DNA from: Alphaproteobacteria bacterium UBA1002
GTDB taxonomy: Bacteria > Pseudomonadota > Alphaproteobacteria > Rickettsiales > UBA998
NCBI GenBank assembly: GCA_002291845.1
Contig: DBAU01000034.1
Location: 1-64,000 of the forward strand
Direction: 5' to 3'
Length of the DNA: 64,000 nt
Shown here: positions 42,695-51,944 of the stretch, piece after piece
How positions within the stretch are numbered: the stretch's first letter is position 1
How the letters are laid out: each line of letters opens with the position of its first letter
Position numbers and translations under genes: made by a program
The notes under the pieces: generated by a model
What the model was told of the DNA's origin: nothing
What the model saw: the letters and a program-made list of their open reading frames with translations, nothing else
Databases searched by the model: none

Positions 42695-43618
42695 ATGGAA
42701 GAATTTTCCCTGATCGATCACTTCCTGCGCCCGCTGGCGCTGGCACCTGAGGCGCTGGGCCTGCGTGACGATGCCGCCCTGCTGGCATCGCGCCCTGGCC
42801 ATCGGCTGGTGGTCAGCGCCGATATGCTGCAGGCGGGAGTGCATTTTTTTGCCGATGATCCTCCCGATGCCATCGCGCAGAAAGCGCTGCGGGTCAACCT
42901 CTCCGACCTCGCGGCGATGGGCGCGGAGCCCTATGGCTATTTCCTCTGCCTCGGCCTGCCGGAAGGGATGGACGAAACGTGGCTGCGCGCCTTTTGCGAT
43001 GGCCTGAGCGCCGATCAGGCGACCTACGGCATCACGCTGCTTGGTGGGGATACTACGCGCACGCACGGGCCGTTATCGCTGAGCCTGACCGTGATGGGCT
43101 GGGTGCCGGAAGGGCAGGCGCTGCATCGCATGGGCGCACGCCCGGGCGACCAGCTATGCGTCAGTGGCACGCTGGGTGATGCTGCACTGGGCCTGATTGA
43201 GCGTCCCTCGGCGGCCCATGCGCGCTATCTGCGCCCGCTGCCCCGGCTCAGCCTCGGCACGGCCCTGCGAGGCGTGGCCACGGCGGCGATGGATATCTCG
43301 GATGGGCTGGTGCAAGATGCCGGCCATCTGGCGTCTGCCAGCGGGGTGGGCTTGCGCATGGAGGCCGCGCGGGTGCCTTTGTCCATGGCGGTGCGCGATG
43401 CCATTGCAGAGGGGCGTTTTACGCTGGCACAGGTCCTCACCGGTGGGGATGATTATGAGCTGCTTTTTACCTTACCGCCCGACATCGCGCTTCCGCCGGA
43501 GACAACCTGCATTGGCGAGGTGACAACATCCCCCGGCCTGCAGGTGGTAGATGCGTCAGGCCACCCCATGCATTTTGCGCGGCCCGGCTATCGTCACCGC
43601 TGGGAGGCATCGTCGTAA
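42695..43618 (+). CDS. thiL: Thiamine-monophosphate kinase
   Basis: 307 residues, PurM/AIR-synthase fold. It phosphorylates thiamine monophosphate to the active cofactor. The start EEFSLIDHFLRPL, DDAALL, ISADML-like VVSADMLQAGVHF and LGGDTTRTHGPL, and MDISDGLVQDAGHL are the signature segments. Preceded by GGGTGGGG. It ends ten bases before a converging hypothetical gene. Confidence 0.95.
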   Translation: MEEFSLIDHFLRPLALAPEALGLRDDAALLASRPGHRLVVSADMLQAGVHFFADDPPDAIAQKALRVNLSDLAAMGAEPYGYFLCLGLPEGMDETWLRAFCDGLSADQATYGITLLGGDTTRTHGPLSLSLTVMGWVPEGQALHRMGARPGDQLCVSGTLGDAALGLIERPSAAHARYLRPLPRLSLGTALRGVATAAMDISDGLVQDAGHLASASGVGLRMEAARVPLSMAVRDAIAEGRFTLAQVLTGGDDYELLFTLPPDIALPPETTCIGEVTTSPGLQVVDASGHPMHFARPGYRHRWEASS

Positions 43619-43628
43619 GGCGAGTACG

Positions 43629-44222
43629 TTACGTGACGTCGAATTTGCGAAACAAAGCATCGATCGACTGGCCCTGCCCGCTACGCAGGCGGGTATATTC
43701 AAAAAAGAAGCTGCGTGCTTCCGGCAGCACGTCGTAGGTTTCCGCCCAGCGACGGAACTCAGATAAGCGTGCCGGGATGAGCGCATGAAACTGCATCATG
43801 CGTTTCTCGGCGGCCTCGACGGCTAGCGCAGCCGCTGGGCCTTGCGACAATGCATGGCGGCGCAGCGCCGGTAAGCCTTTTTCGATTTGCGATAGTGCGT
43901 CCATTTCATCCAGCAGGCATTCGCAGAATTGCTGCATGATATCCACGAAGAAGCTCTGGCCGCGGGTGGAGCGCACCGCCACGCCGGATTCGTCATTGCC
44001 GCTGACATCGATGTAGCTGACGCGCTCGCCGAGCTTGCGGCTTGCGGATTCCCAACGCCGCGCATCCAGTACGGCATAGTCCTCGCCTAATGTTTCCGGA
44101 GTGAATCCCAGCGCTTCAAGGGCATTCCAGAAGGATTCATCCGCCGACGCCAGCGGATCCGAAAAGCCCGATGGGCGATTGGATGGTGTTGCAAAGGCAG
44201 ATACGGATAGAAACGACAGCAT
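43629..44222 (-). CDS. Hypothetical protein, possibly exported
   Basis: About 197 residues from the ATG at 44222, chosen for GGGAGGG just upstream. The first residues (MLSFLSVSAFATPS) could be a short signal peptide with an AFA cleavage site, but the charged start typical of signals is missing. The rest is mostly helical, with a run SQGPAAALAVEAAEKRM and a C-terminal FFEYTRLRSGQGQ. I do not recognise a family. It follows nrdR in the opposite direction to thiL and ends tail-to-tail with it. Confidence 0.6.
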   Translation of the reverse strand: MLSFLSVSAFATPSNRPSGFSDPLASADESFWNALEALGFTPETLGEDYAVLDARRWESASRKLGERVSYIDVSGNDESGVAVRSTRGQSFFVDIMQQFCECLLDEMDALSQIEKGLPALRRHALSQGPAAALAVEAAEKRMMQFHALIPARLSEFRRWAETYDVLPEARSFFFEYTRLRSGQGQSIDALFRKFDVT

Positions 44223-44286
44223 AAAGCCCTCCCACAAATGGCTGAGAGAAACCTGCAAGCGTCATGCCAGCTGTGAGGAAGTATCG

Positions 44287-44742
44287 CTAAATGGCCGAAT
44301 TGATCTGCTCGACGAACTGCTCGAAATCCTTGGCTTCGCGGAAATCGCGGTAGACCGAGGCGTAGCGGATGTAGGCTACCGGATCGAGGCGCTTGAGTGC
44401 TTCCATGACACGCTCACCGATTTTGGTGACTTCCACTTCCGTATCGCCCGTAGTTTCCAGCGCTTTGACGATGGCATTGATTTCCTGCTCCACCAGATCG
44501 GGATCTACTGGGCGTTTACGCAGGGCAATGGCCATGGAGCGTTCGATTTTATCGCGATCGAAGAGGCGGCGTTCCCCGTTGCGCTTGACCACCGTCAGCT
44601 CGCGCAGCTGAATCCGCTCAAACGTGGTGAAGCGAGACTCGCACTCAGGGCAGTGCCGCCGTCGCCGGATCGTCGCGCCGTCCTCGCTGGGCCTGGAGTC
44701 TTTGACTTGCGTATCAGGATGACCACAGAACGGACAGCGCAT
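44287..44742 (-). CDS. nrdR: Transcriptional repressor NrdR
   Basis: 151 residues. It represses ribonucleotide reductase genes in response to dATP/ATP. The zinc ribbon has C3, C6, C31 and C34; the ATP-cone domain is at about 49-139 ([20 protein letters not shown]). It lies nine bases after glyA in the same direction. In many relatives it leads on to ribD; here the ribD group faces it from the other strand. Confidence 0.97.
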   Translation of the reverse strand: MRCPFCGHPDTQVKDSRPSEDGATIRRRRHCPECESRFTTFERIQLRELTVVKRNGERRLFDRDKIERSMAIALRKRPVDPDLVEQEINAIVKALETTGDTEVEVTKIGERVMEALKRLDPVAYIRYASVYRDFREAKDFEQFVEQINSAI

Positions 44743-44751
44743 AGCACCTCA

Positions 44752-46113
44752 TCAGGGAATGGACGGATAGATTGGGAACCGCTCGCACAACGCCTGCACC
44801 TGGGTGCGGACTTGCTGCTCGATGGCGGCGTTATCGTCGGGATTTTTGGCAAGGCCGTCGACCACATCGGCAATCAGTGTGCCGATCTGGCGGAATTCCG
44901 CTTCCCCAAAGCCGCGCGTGGTGCCCGCAGGGGTGCCGAGGCGCACGCCGGAGGTCACCGCTGGGGGCAGCGGATCAAACGGAATGGCGTTTTTGTTGCA
45001 GGTTAGCCCGGCACGTTCCAGGCTCTGCTCGGTAGCGGTACCGGTGACGCCTTTGGGACGCAGATCGACCAACACGAGGTGGTTATCCGTACCGCCCGAG
45101 ACGATGTTGAGGCCACGCTGCATCAGCACATCCGCCAGCGCGCGGGCGTTGGCAATCACTTGCTGGCCGTACGCCTTGAAAGACGGATCCAGCGCTTCGC
45201 CATAGGCAACCGCTTTGGCCGCGATCACATGCATCAGCGGGCCGCCCTGAATGCCAGGAAAGACGGCAGAGTTGATGGCCTGGCCCAGCGTGATATCCTT
45301 GCCGGAGGGCGTCTTGCGCACCACTGTGTCGGGCACAGCGGAGAGAATCATCCCGCCGCGCGGGCCGCGCAGGGTTTTGTGGGTGGTGGTGGTCACTACA
45401 TGGGCGTGCGGCAGCGGGCTGGGGTACGATCCGGCGGCGACCAGACCGGCCACGTGCGCCATATCGACGAGGAACCAGGCGCCGACGGAATCCGCGATTT
45501 TGCGGATGCGCGCCCAGTCGATCACACGCGGATAGGCAGAGAAACCGGCGATAATGAGCTTCGGCTTATGCTCATTCGCCAGCGCTTCGATCTGGTCGTA
45601 ATCGAGCAGCGCGTCGGATTCACGCACGCCGTATTGCACGGCCTTGAACCATTTGCCGGACTGGTTCGGCGCGGCGCCATGCGTGAGGTGGCCGCCTGCC
45701 GCCAGCGACTGACCGAGGATGGTGTCCCCCGGCTGCAGCAGGGCGGTGAATACCGCTTGGTTCGCTTGAGAACCGGAGTTGGGCTGCACGTTCGCGAAGT
45801 GGCAGTCAAACAGTTTGCAGGCCCGTTCGATGGCAAGTTCTTCTGCAATATCGACAAACTCGCAGCCACCATAATAGCGCTTGCCGGGATAGCCTTCCGC
45901 GTATTTGTTGGTCATCACCGAGCCTTGCGTTTCCATCACCGCGCGGCTGACGATGTTTTCCGAGGCGATCAACTCGATCTGGTGTTTCTGACGGCCCAGC
46001 TCTTTAGCCATGGCAGCGGCGATCTGAGGGTCACGCTCGGCAAGGGTCGCGTCAAAAAAACCGTCCATACGGATGGCGATGTCAGGGGTGTTTTCTTTTT
46101 TCTGTGCCAACAT
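44752..46113 (-). CDS. glyA: Serine hydroxymethyltransferase
   Basis: 453 residues, slightly longer than usual owing to about 20 extra N-terminal residues before [11 protein letters not shown]. It interconverts serine and glycine with tetrahydrofolate. PLP-lysine lies in [35 protein letters not shown] and [13 protein letters not shown] are family motifs. AAGGAT precedes the ATG at the right distance. It heads the glyA-nrdR pair. No glycine riboswitch is seen in the 108-base leader. Confidence 0.97.
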   Translation of the reverse strand: MLAQKKENTPDIAIRMDGFFDATLAERDPQIAAAMAKELGRQKHQIELIASENIVSRAVMETQGSVMTNKYAEGYPGKRYYGGCEFVDIAEELAIERACKLFDCHFANVQPNSGSQANQAVFTALLQPGDTILGQSLAAGGHLTHGAAPNQSGKWFKAVQYGVRESDALLDYDQIEALANEHKPKLIIAGFSAYPRVIDWARIRKIADSVGAWFLVDMAHVAGLVAAGSYPSPLPHAHVVTTTTHKTLRGPRGGMILSAVPDTVVRKTPSGKDITLGQAINSAVFPGIQGGPLMHVIAAKAVAYGEALDPSFKAYGQQVIANARALADVLMQRGLNIVSGGTDNHLVLVDLRPKGVTGTATEQSLERAGLTCNKNAIPFDPLPPAVTSGVRLGTPAGTTRGFGEAEFRQIGTLIADVVDGLAKNPDDNAAIEQQVRTQVQALCERFPIYPSIP

Positions 46114-46221
46114 TTTAACGATCCTTAAGACTGATTGAAGTAACGAGTTTGCCCAAATTCCTCAAGATTTCGGGTGTTGGAAGGGCTATCCACACCCCAT
46201 ATATGTTTCACCTGTGGCGTT

Positions 46222-46653
46222 TTAGCCTAATTTTTCGACCCTCCCGCGATGACGTCCCTCCGCAAATGAGGTGGAGAGAAAAGCCCGCAAGCAATCTTTA
46301 GCGGTTTCCAGCCCGATCAGCCGGGCGCCAAGTGCCAGCACATTCGCGTCGTTATGCTCCCGTGCCAGACGCGCCATGGTGCTGTTCATGCAGAGCGCCG
46401 CGCGGATGCCGGGATGACGGTTGGCGGCAATGCTGATGCCGATCCCAGAGCCACAGATCACAACGGCCGCCTGTGCCCTGCCACTGCGTAGGGCTTCCGC
46501 TGCTTTGGTACCATAGTCGGGATAATCAACGGATGCCTCAGAATCCGGGCCCAGGTCTAACGCCTTATATTCACCCAGCGTGGTAAGAAAGCCTACCAGC
46601 TCCTGTTTAAGCGCATACCCTGCGTGGTCTGATGCAAAAGCGATAACTTTCAT
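46222..46653 (-). CDS. rpiB: Ribose-5-phosphate isomerase B
   Basis: 143 residues of the LacAB/RpiB family; it interconverts ribose 5-phosphate and ribulose 5-phosphate, the latter a riboflavin precursor. ASDHAGYALK at the start, the catalytic CGSGIGISIAANR and ALCMNSTMARLAREHNDANVLALGARLIG are intact. The start at 46653 (MKVIAFASDHAGY) is preferred over an in-frame start 16 codons upstream. It precedes glyA by about 108 bases. Confidence 0.95.
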   Translation of the reverse strand: MKVIAFASDHAGYALKQELVGFLTTLGEYKALDLGPDSEASVDYPDYGTKAAEALRSGRAQAAVVICGSGIGISIAANRHPGIRAALCMNSTMARLAREHNDANVLALGARLIGLETAKDCLRAFLSTSFAEGRHRGRVEKLG

Positions 46654-46721
46654 GGCGCTTATGTAGCAAAGCCCTTGGCGCACGCCTAGTGTTTTCTTCA
46701 CAAAAACGGCGGTTTTTCTGC

Positions 46722-47276
46722 CTATTCTCTGTAAGCTTCTTGGGTTGGACCCTGCTTCAATTGCTCATGGCTCGGTAGTCCCCGCTCCAGGCTAGCGCTA
46801 AGCTCCTTCTTGAAACTCTCTACGGGCAAGCGCTCTCCTGCAAAGCAGAGGCCCTGTAGCAGCCTCTGAATGTCTTCTTCCTTCAACGGGGGCGATGGAT
46901 TTGGTGTGTCTGGATTGGTTGGGTTCTGCCAGCGGCGTCCCATTTCTTCAGCAAGCCAGGCGCTCATTGCACGAAACAATCCATCATATGCTTTGCCCGC
47001 CTCCTCCTGTTGATTGAGTCGGGTGATGTGGTCTCGGCGCAGCCGATCAGCCATTTCAGCGCTTTCTTCTCGCTCTCCCGTATCGTAAATCAGTGTGTTG
47101 TTGCCTAGGGTATGACGTATTGCCTGACCCAGAAAATATCCAGCGGCTTGTCTAAAATCCCTCGTCCCCGCCTCCTCCCGGTTCATAACGCCGATAAGAT
47201 ATCTTTTTGCAATATTTTCCGTGTGGCTTGGTTGCCGGGTTTCAGGCGACTCTGCGTCAGCAGCAGACATGGACAT
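46722..47276 (-). CDS. Hypothetical cytoplasmic protein
   Basis: 184 residues, highly charged and helical, with no signal or membrane segment. A proline-rich hinge (NPTNPDTPNPSPPL) divides two helical parts. I do not recognise a family. The start is the first of two closely spaced ATG codons; the ribosome binding site is weak. It ends 68 bases before rpiB in the same direction and is divergent from the prepilin peptidase gene. Confidence 0.6.
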   Translation of the reverse strand: MSMSAADAESPETRQPSHTENIAKRYLIGVMNREEAGTRDFRQAAGYFLGQAIRHTLGNNTLIYDTGEREESAEMADRLRRDHITRLNQQEEAGKAYDGLFRAMSAWLAEEMGRRWQNPTNPDTPNPSPPLKEEDIQRLLQGLCFAGERLPVESFKKELSASLERGLPSHEQLKQGPTQEAYRE

Positions 47277-47399
47277 AATAAAAAGCTTTCAATGAATTAA
47301 AACATTATGAACCCGCTAAACTATACCATGCCTTCATGAAGAATTGATGACGCCATAGCCATTAGCCCTTCTTTAACCATCGCCTGCGATGCTGCGCCC

Positions 47400-48155
47400 A
47401 TGGAATGGCTGGTTATTCTCACGGGTGTTTGTCTGGGGAGTTTTCTCTCGCTGGTCAGTTATCGTTTGCCCCACGGCGGCAAAATGGCGATGGCCCGCTC
47501 ACAATGCCCGGTATGCCACACAACGCTCACTCCCCGCGATCTGGTGCCAGTGTTCAGCTGGCTTGTCCATCGTGGCCGTTGCCGCCATTGTCAGGCTCCG
47601 ATCTCCTGGCGTTATCCGGCGATTGAGCTAGTGACGGCAGCAGGGTTACTGGCGGTGTACATGTCGTATGGGGTATCGCCCCAGGCTGTGTTGTTGATGG
47701 TGATGACGCTGGCGTTACTGGTTATGATGATCGTTGATTTTGAGCATTATATTATTCCCGATGAGGTCCAGATGACGCTGGCGTTACTGGCGGTGGCCTA
47801 CCATGGGCTTCTGGGCACACATCCGGCAGAGCCGCTAGCCGGAGCGTTGCTCGGTGCGCTGATTGGTTGGGGGCTGCAAACAGGTTACCACAGGCTGCGT
47901 AAGCGCGACGGGCTGGGTACCGGAGATGTAAAATTTTTGGCGGTTGCGGGATTATGGCTCGGCGCCATCAATCTCATCCCCCTGTTATTTTTCTCTGGGG
48001 TGCTTGGTGTTCTGACGGCCACATTATGGCAATGGCTTCGACGTGGCGCGTTGTTTCCTTTCGGCCCGGCTCTGGCACTCAGTCTTTGGATATGCGTGCT
48101 ATGGCCACGCGTGCCGTTTTTCTTTTTTCATTGGCCGGCATTGTTTCTTGAATGA
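47400..48155 (+). CDS. Prepilin peptidase (type IV, A24A)
   Basis: 251 residues with about seven membrane helices. It cleaves and N-methylates type IV pilins and type II pseudopilins. The N-terminal loop has the zinc tetrad C36-x-x-C39 and C61-x-x-C64; the catalytic aspartates are D113 in VDFEHYIIPD and D176 in GTGDVK. FGPAL near the end is the usual GP motif. It is the first gene of a cluster with a secretin, but no pilin or assembly ATPase is in this window. PilD and GspO cannot be told apart. Confidence 0.95.
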   Translation: MEWLVILTGVCLGSFLSLVSYRLPHGGKMAMARSQCPVCHTTLTPRDLVPVFSWLVHRGRCRHCQAPISWRYPAIELVTAAGLLAVYMSYGVSPQAVLLMVMTLALLVMMIVDFEHYIIPDEVQMTLALLAVAYHGLLGTHPAEPLAGALLGALIGWGLQTGYHRLRKRDGLGTGDVKFLAVAGLWLGAINLIPLLFFSGVLGVLTATLWQWLRRGALFPFGPALALSLWICVLWPRVPFFFFHWPALFLE

Positions 48156-48302
48156 CCCATGGCGCAAGGAATTACGGCTGCAATTCCTACAGCGGCAAAA
48201 TCTGTTTGAAACACGAAACCGCTTATGTTAACGCCTTATTTAGCGAGTGTATGGTGATTAACCGACTATTAGTTGATTTTTGTTAATGAAAGGCCGTTAC
48301 CA

Positions 48303-50294
48303 ATGAAGCGCTGGTTTCGCCTTATCCCTGTCTTTGTGTTGATGCTTGGCTGTGATGGCCAGTGGAATTCTGAAAAAATTGATCCGATTGATCGTAAGCT
48401 GAAGCTCGGGCGTGATGATTACCGCGACCTCTATGACGGCAAAACTAACAAGGGCAAAAGCGACGCAAAATCCCTGCAGATTTCTCCGCCTGTTCCGGAT
48501 ATCGCGCCCTTGCTTGCTGCCCCGCGGCCGCCAAGGATTGGTAATAGTCAACTAGTCTCAATTGCGGTCACCGACGATGTGCCGTTGAAAGATGTTCTGG
48601 TGGAGTTGGCGCGGCTGGCGGATGTCGACATTGAAATTGACTCTGGTATCCGTGGCGGCATCAATTTTCGAGCGAAAGAAAAGCCGTTCAATCAGGTAAT
48701 TGAGCGCATCGCTTCTCTGGCGGGGCTGCGCTACAATGTACGCAATGGTGTTCTGCGCGTTGAGCGCGATCTTCCATACGTAGTGAATTATCGCGTCGAC
48801 TTTCTGAATATGATGCGCAACAGCAGCAATAACATCTCCACGGGCGGTATGGCGGCTGGTGGCGGTGGCGCTGCTGGAGGTGGCGCTGCTGCCGGGGGTG
48901 CTGCTGCGGGCGGTGGCGCTGCTGGAGGTGGTGCTGCGGGCGGTGGTGCTGCTGGTGGTGCCGCGGGCGGGGGAGGCGCCGGCGGTGGTGTTGCTGGGGG
49001 TGCAGGCGTTTCCACCACGCAAATTCAAGGGCAGGTGATGGATGATTTCTGGGCGGCTCTGCAATCGGGCATCTCATCCATTTTATTTACACAGGCAAAT
49101 GTGTTGACCTCTGAAGCCAACAACCCGGATGCAAACGGCCAGTTTGGGGCGGCCGCGGGTGGGATGGCAGGGGGTGCCGGAGCCGCAGGGCTTGGTGCAG
49201 GCATTGCCGGTGTAGGAGCCGGAGGTGGTGCAGGTGCCGCAGGTGGTGCAGGTGGCGCGCAGGCCGGTGGAATGGGCGGGGCAACGAATATCATGGCGGC
49301 GCCAGGCTACTTCATGAATATCAATCGGCAAGCGGGAGTTATCACCGTGTCCGCCAGCCAATGGCAGCATGAAACCATCAAGAGCTACATCGAAAAAGTA
49401 CGGTTGAATGCGACGTCTCAGGTGTTGATTGAGGCCAAAATCATAGAAGTGACGTTAAATGATGAATACGAGTCTGGCATTGATTGGAAGAATATTGATT
49501 TGGGCCGCCTGAATGTAGGGGGTGATTTTCAGCTGCAGGAAACCGACACAGGCGACTTTATCTCGCTAGCCATTCCAAGCGGAGACATCAACGCACTCGT
49601 TACCTTGGTGGAGCAGTTCGGTACCACCCGCACGCTATCGAATCCACGCCTCAATGCGATTAACAACCAGCCCGCTGTGCTGACCGTCACCCGAAATGAG
49701 GTCGTCTTTGATATCTCGGTCCAGCAGGCAACAACAGCGGTCGCTGCGGGCGGGGCCGCGGGAGCGCTCCCGGCGATTCAACAGCCGACGATCACGGTTT
49801 CGCGGCAGTTCATTCCGATCGGCATTGTGCTGAATCTGCTGCCCACGATTGATCTGGATACCAATGAGGTCACCATGAATATCCGTCCGACGATTACCCG
49901 TCAGGTCGGTTCGCGACAGGATCCTGCTCCCAATCTGGCTTTTGCGGCTTTATCGTCTGGTGGAGGCTCGGCACAGCAAGATATTCCGCAGAACTTCATT
50001 CCGATTATTGAAGTGCGCGAGCTTGATTCGATTATCAAGTCCAAGAGCGGCGGGGTAATGGTCATTGGGGGACTGATGGAGCAAAGTTCCACCAATACGG
50101 ATCGTGGCGCACCATGGCTTTCTGATGTTCCGATCCTGGGAAACCTTGCTAAATCTACCCGCAAAGAGGATATCAATAAGGAGTTGATTGTATTGATACG
50201 CGCCACCATTGTGACGCCAAACGGGAACTATCATCCCATCGATCGGCACTTGTATGAAAAATTTACCAACGACCCGCGCCCTCTTGCATTTTGA
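48303..50294 (+). CDS. Secretin (GspD/PilQ/MshL-like) lipoprotein with two glycine/alanine-rich inserts
   Basis: About 663 residues. A signal peptide with lipobox MLGC (Cys17) anchors it as a lipoprotein, so it is likely self-piloting to the outer membrane. A secretin N domain follows (DVPLKDVLVELARLADVDIEID, FRAKEKPFNQVIERIASLAGL). Residues 181-235 and 282-327 are almost pure Gly/Ala, split by a short folded piece. The C-terminal secretin domain has VLIEAKIIEVTL, SNPRLNAINNQPAVL, and the GGVMVIGGLMEQ..P.LSDVPILGNL signature. Start 48303 follows GAAAGG. The layout is closest to MshL. The tracts are unusual and replace part of the periplasmic N-domain region. Confidence 0.9.
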   Translation: MKRWFRLIPVFVLMLGCDGQWNSEKIDPIDRKLKLGRDDYRDLYDGKTNKGKSDAKSLQISPPVPDIAPLLAAPRPPRIGNSQLVSIAVTDDVPLKDVLVELARLADVDIEIDSGIRGGINFRAKEKPFNQVIERIASLAGLRYNVRNGVLRVERDLPYVVNYRVDFLNMMRNSSNNISTGGMAAGGGGAAGGGAAAGGAAAGGGAAGGGAAGGGAAGGAAGGGGAGGGVAGGAGVSTTQIQGQVMDDFWAALQSGISSILFTQANVLTSEANNPDANGQFGAAAGGMAGGAGAAGLGAGIAGVGAGGGAGAAGGAGGAQAGGMGGATNIMAAPGYFMNINRQAGVITVSASQWQHETIKSYIEKVRLNATSQVLIEAKIIEVTLNDEYESGIDWKNIDLGRLNVGGDFQLQETDTGDFISLAIPSGDINALVTLVEQFGTTRTLSNPRLNAINNQPAVLTVTRNEVVFDISVQQATTAVAAGGAAGALPAIQQPTITVSRQFIPIGIVLNLLPTIDLDTNEVTMNIRPTITRQVGSRQDPAPNLAFAALSSGGGSAQQDIPQNFIPIIEVRELDSIIKSKSGGVMVIGGLMEQSSTNTDRGAPWLSDVPILGNLAKSTRKEDINKELIVLIRATIVTPNGNYHPIDRHLYEKFTNDPRPLAF

Positions 50295-50318
50295 TCAATC
50301 CTTCTGAAGGTGCTCACG

Positions 50319-51080
50319 ATGCCAACAATTATACGATTTGTTCTTCTTACTGCGATGCGTGACCGCTTGTTTGCGGTACTCGTTCTCCTTTTATTTGTCG
50401 GGGTGGGCATCTCAAGCGGACTGGCCAAGACGTCCATGATTGAGCAGCATGAAATGATGCTTTCATTCAGTGGGGCGGTGGCAAGATTATTGCTTGCCAT
50501 AGGCCTGATAGTCTTCGTGTGTTTTCATATTCGTCACTCATTCGACAGTAAGGAAATAGATGTTTTGCTCTCCCGCCCGATTTCCCGTGCCGGACTGGTC
50601 ATTGGTTATTGGCTTGGTTTCTCGATGGTCACCGCCGCTCTGGTGGCAATCAATGCGGCGGTTCTCTTCTTGCTGAGCCCCCTCAGTGTGACCGGGTTTG
50701 CCACCTGGGTTGGAAGCTTGCTTCTGGAGATGTGGCTGGTTGTCGCCATCGCCCTTTTTGCCGCCGTCACATTACGCAGCGCTGTTTCTTCCGTGATGGC
50801 GAGTCTTGTGTTTTATGTGGCGGGCCGCATGATGGGGTTCTTTCTTGCCACCATTCAGTCACGCTTTGTGTTTGAAGAGCCTTGGCTGAATGCGGCAACC
50901 AAAGCCATCATTGAAGGGGTTGCCATTATCACCCCGCGGCTTGATCTCTACAGCAAGAGCGGGTGGTTGGTATATGGGCCATCCACCGCAGACTGGCAGC
51001 TCTTTGTGATGCAGAGTGTCAGCTTTATTCCGCTCTTGCTGGCGGTGACGATCCTTGATTTTAAGCGCCGCCAGTTTTGA
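50319..51080 (+). CDS. ABC-2-type membrane protein in the secretin cluster
   Basis: About 253 residues with six or so membrane segments. The phrase SFDSKEIDVLLSRPISRAGLVIGYWLG is typical of ABC-2 permeases of the NosY/GldF kind (DLLLSRPVSR). No ATPase gene is adjacent; a compatible ATPase lies at 62770, 11 kb away, next to its own permease. GAAGG sits eight bases before ATG 50319. It starts 25 bases after the secretin, and the next gene follows after 10 bases, so the three look like one operon. Function in pilus or secretion assembly is inferred from position. Confidence 0.75.
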   Translation: MPTIIRFVLLTAMRDRLFAVLVLLLFVGVGISSGLAKTSMIEQHEMMLSFSGAVARLLLAIGLIVFVCFHIRHSFDSKEIDVLLSRPISRAGLVIGYWLGFSMVTAALVAINAAVLFLLSPLSVTGFATWVGSLLLEMWLVVAIALFAAVTLRSAVSSVMASLVFYVAGRMMGFFLATIQSRFVFEEPWLNAATKAIIEGVAIITPRLDLYSKSGWLVYGPSTADWQLFVMQSVSFIPLLLAVTILDFKRRQF

Positions 51081-51090
51081 GGGAGTCCTG

Positions 51091-51849
51091 ATGCTGACGA
51101 CCCGGCAAGGTTATCTCGCTCTCGCAATTATTCTCATGGCTCAGCTTGGCTTCTGGGCAGATGTGAGAACGCGGCTACCGGATATGACCATTGTGCCGGA
51201 TGTTCCCGGCAAGGAAGCACTTCAGGTGATGTCCTTCGGTGATGAGGAGTTTTTATTCCGCACCATGGCCATGCGCCTGAGCAATGCCGGAGATACGTTT
51301 GGCCGCTTCACCGCACTATATAAGTATGATCTGCACAAGATCTATTTGTGGTTCACGCTGCTCGATTTTTTCAATACGCGCTCCGACGTATTGCCAAGTA
51401 TGGCAGCCTATTATTTTAGCCAGACCCAGAAAGTTTCTGACGTGCGCTACATGGTGGACTACCTGTATGAGCATTCGGCCCCTCGCATTCAGGATAAATG
51501 GTGGTGGATGGCGCAGGGGGTCTATCTCGCCTCACATAAGCTGAAAGATAATGACCTTGCGCTGAAATTAGCTAAACCATTAACTGAGGCGCGGGATGTG
51601 CCGCTATGGGTGAATCAGCTTCCGGCATTTATTTATGAAAAGCAGGGCGAATTTGATGCCGCACTTGCCATTATGGAGAGTATTCTTGAGCACACCCCGG
51701 ATATTGATCCGGGGGAGTTGCGCTACATGAAGTACTTTATTGATGAGCGTATTTCCAAATTGGACGAGTTGAGTGAAGAACGACGCCAGCAACTGGATGA
51801 TGCGGCCCTGCCAGAGCCCTCTGTGATACCCGCTCCTTCGGCACCTTAA
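51091..51849 (+). CDS. Membrane-anchored helical-repeat (TPR-like) protein, function unknown
   Basis: About 252 residues from ATG 51091, which has GAGGGAG upstream. One N-terminal membrane segment (YLALAIILMAQLGFWADV) is followed by a periplasmic region of helical pairs; segments such as WWWMAQGVYLASHKLKDNDLALKLAKPL and LPAFIYEKQGEFDAALAIMESILEHTP fit tetratricopeptide repeats. Such proteins often act as pilotins or assembly platforms beside secretins. I cannot name a family. It ends the secretin operon. Confidence 0.7.
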   Translation: MLTTRQGYLALAIILMAQLGFWADVRTRLPDMTIVPDVPGKEALQVMSFGDEEFLFRTMAMRLSNAGDTFGRFTALYKYDLHKIYLWFTLLDFFNTRSDVLPSMAAYYFSQTQKVSDVRYMVDYLYEHSAPRIQDKWWWMAQGVYLASHKLKDNDLALKLAKPLTEARDVPLWVNQLPAFIYEKQGEFDAALAIMESILEHTPDIDPGELRYMKYFIDERISKLDELSEERRQQLDDAALPEPSVIPAPSAP

Positions 51850-51898
51850 GTGGGTGATCCGCCTTTGCTATCTCGTCAGTGGCTTTCTCTCGCGGGGG

Positions 51899-51907
51899 TG
51901 CTATACT
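51899..51907 (+). promoter_or_regulatory. Extended -10 promoter candidate before the AraC-type regulator gene
   Basis: TGC followed by TATACT at 51902-51907 with no convincing -35. It would start transcription near 51914, about 30 bases before the GTG start at 51945. Confidence 0.35.
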
Positions 51908-51944
51908 CTTTGTTGCGGTTGCGAGAACCTAGAGGGCGCGCACG

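Noticed and set aside
46114..46221. A possible NrdR box or glycine riboswitch before glyA
   Set aside because: There is an ATATAT core near 46200 but the flanking ACAC/GTGT symmetry of an NrdR box is missing, and the leader is too short for a tandem glycine riboswitch.
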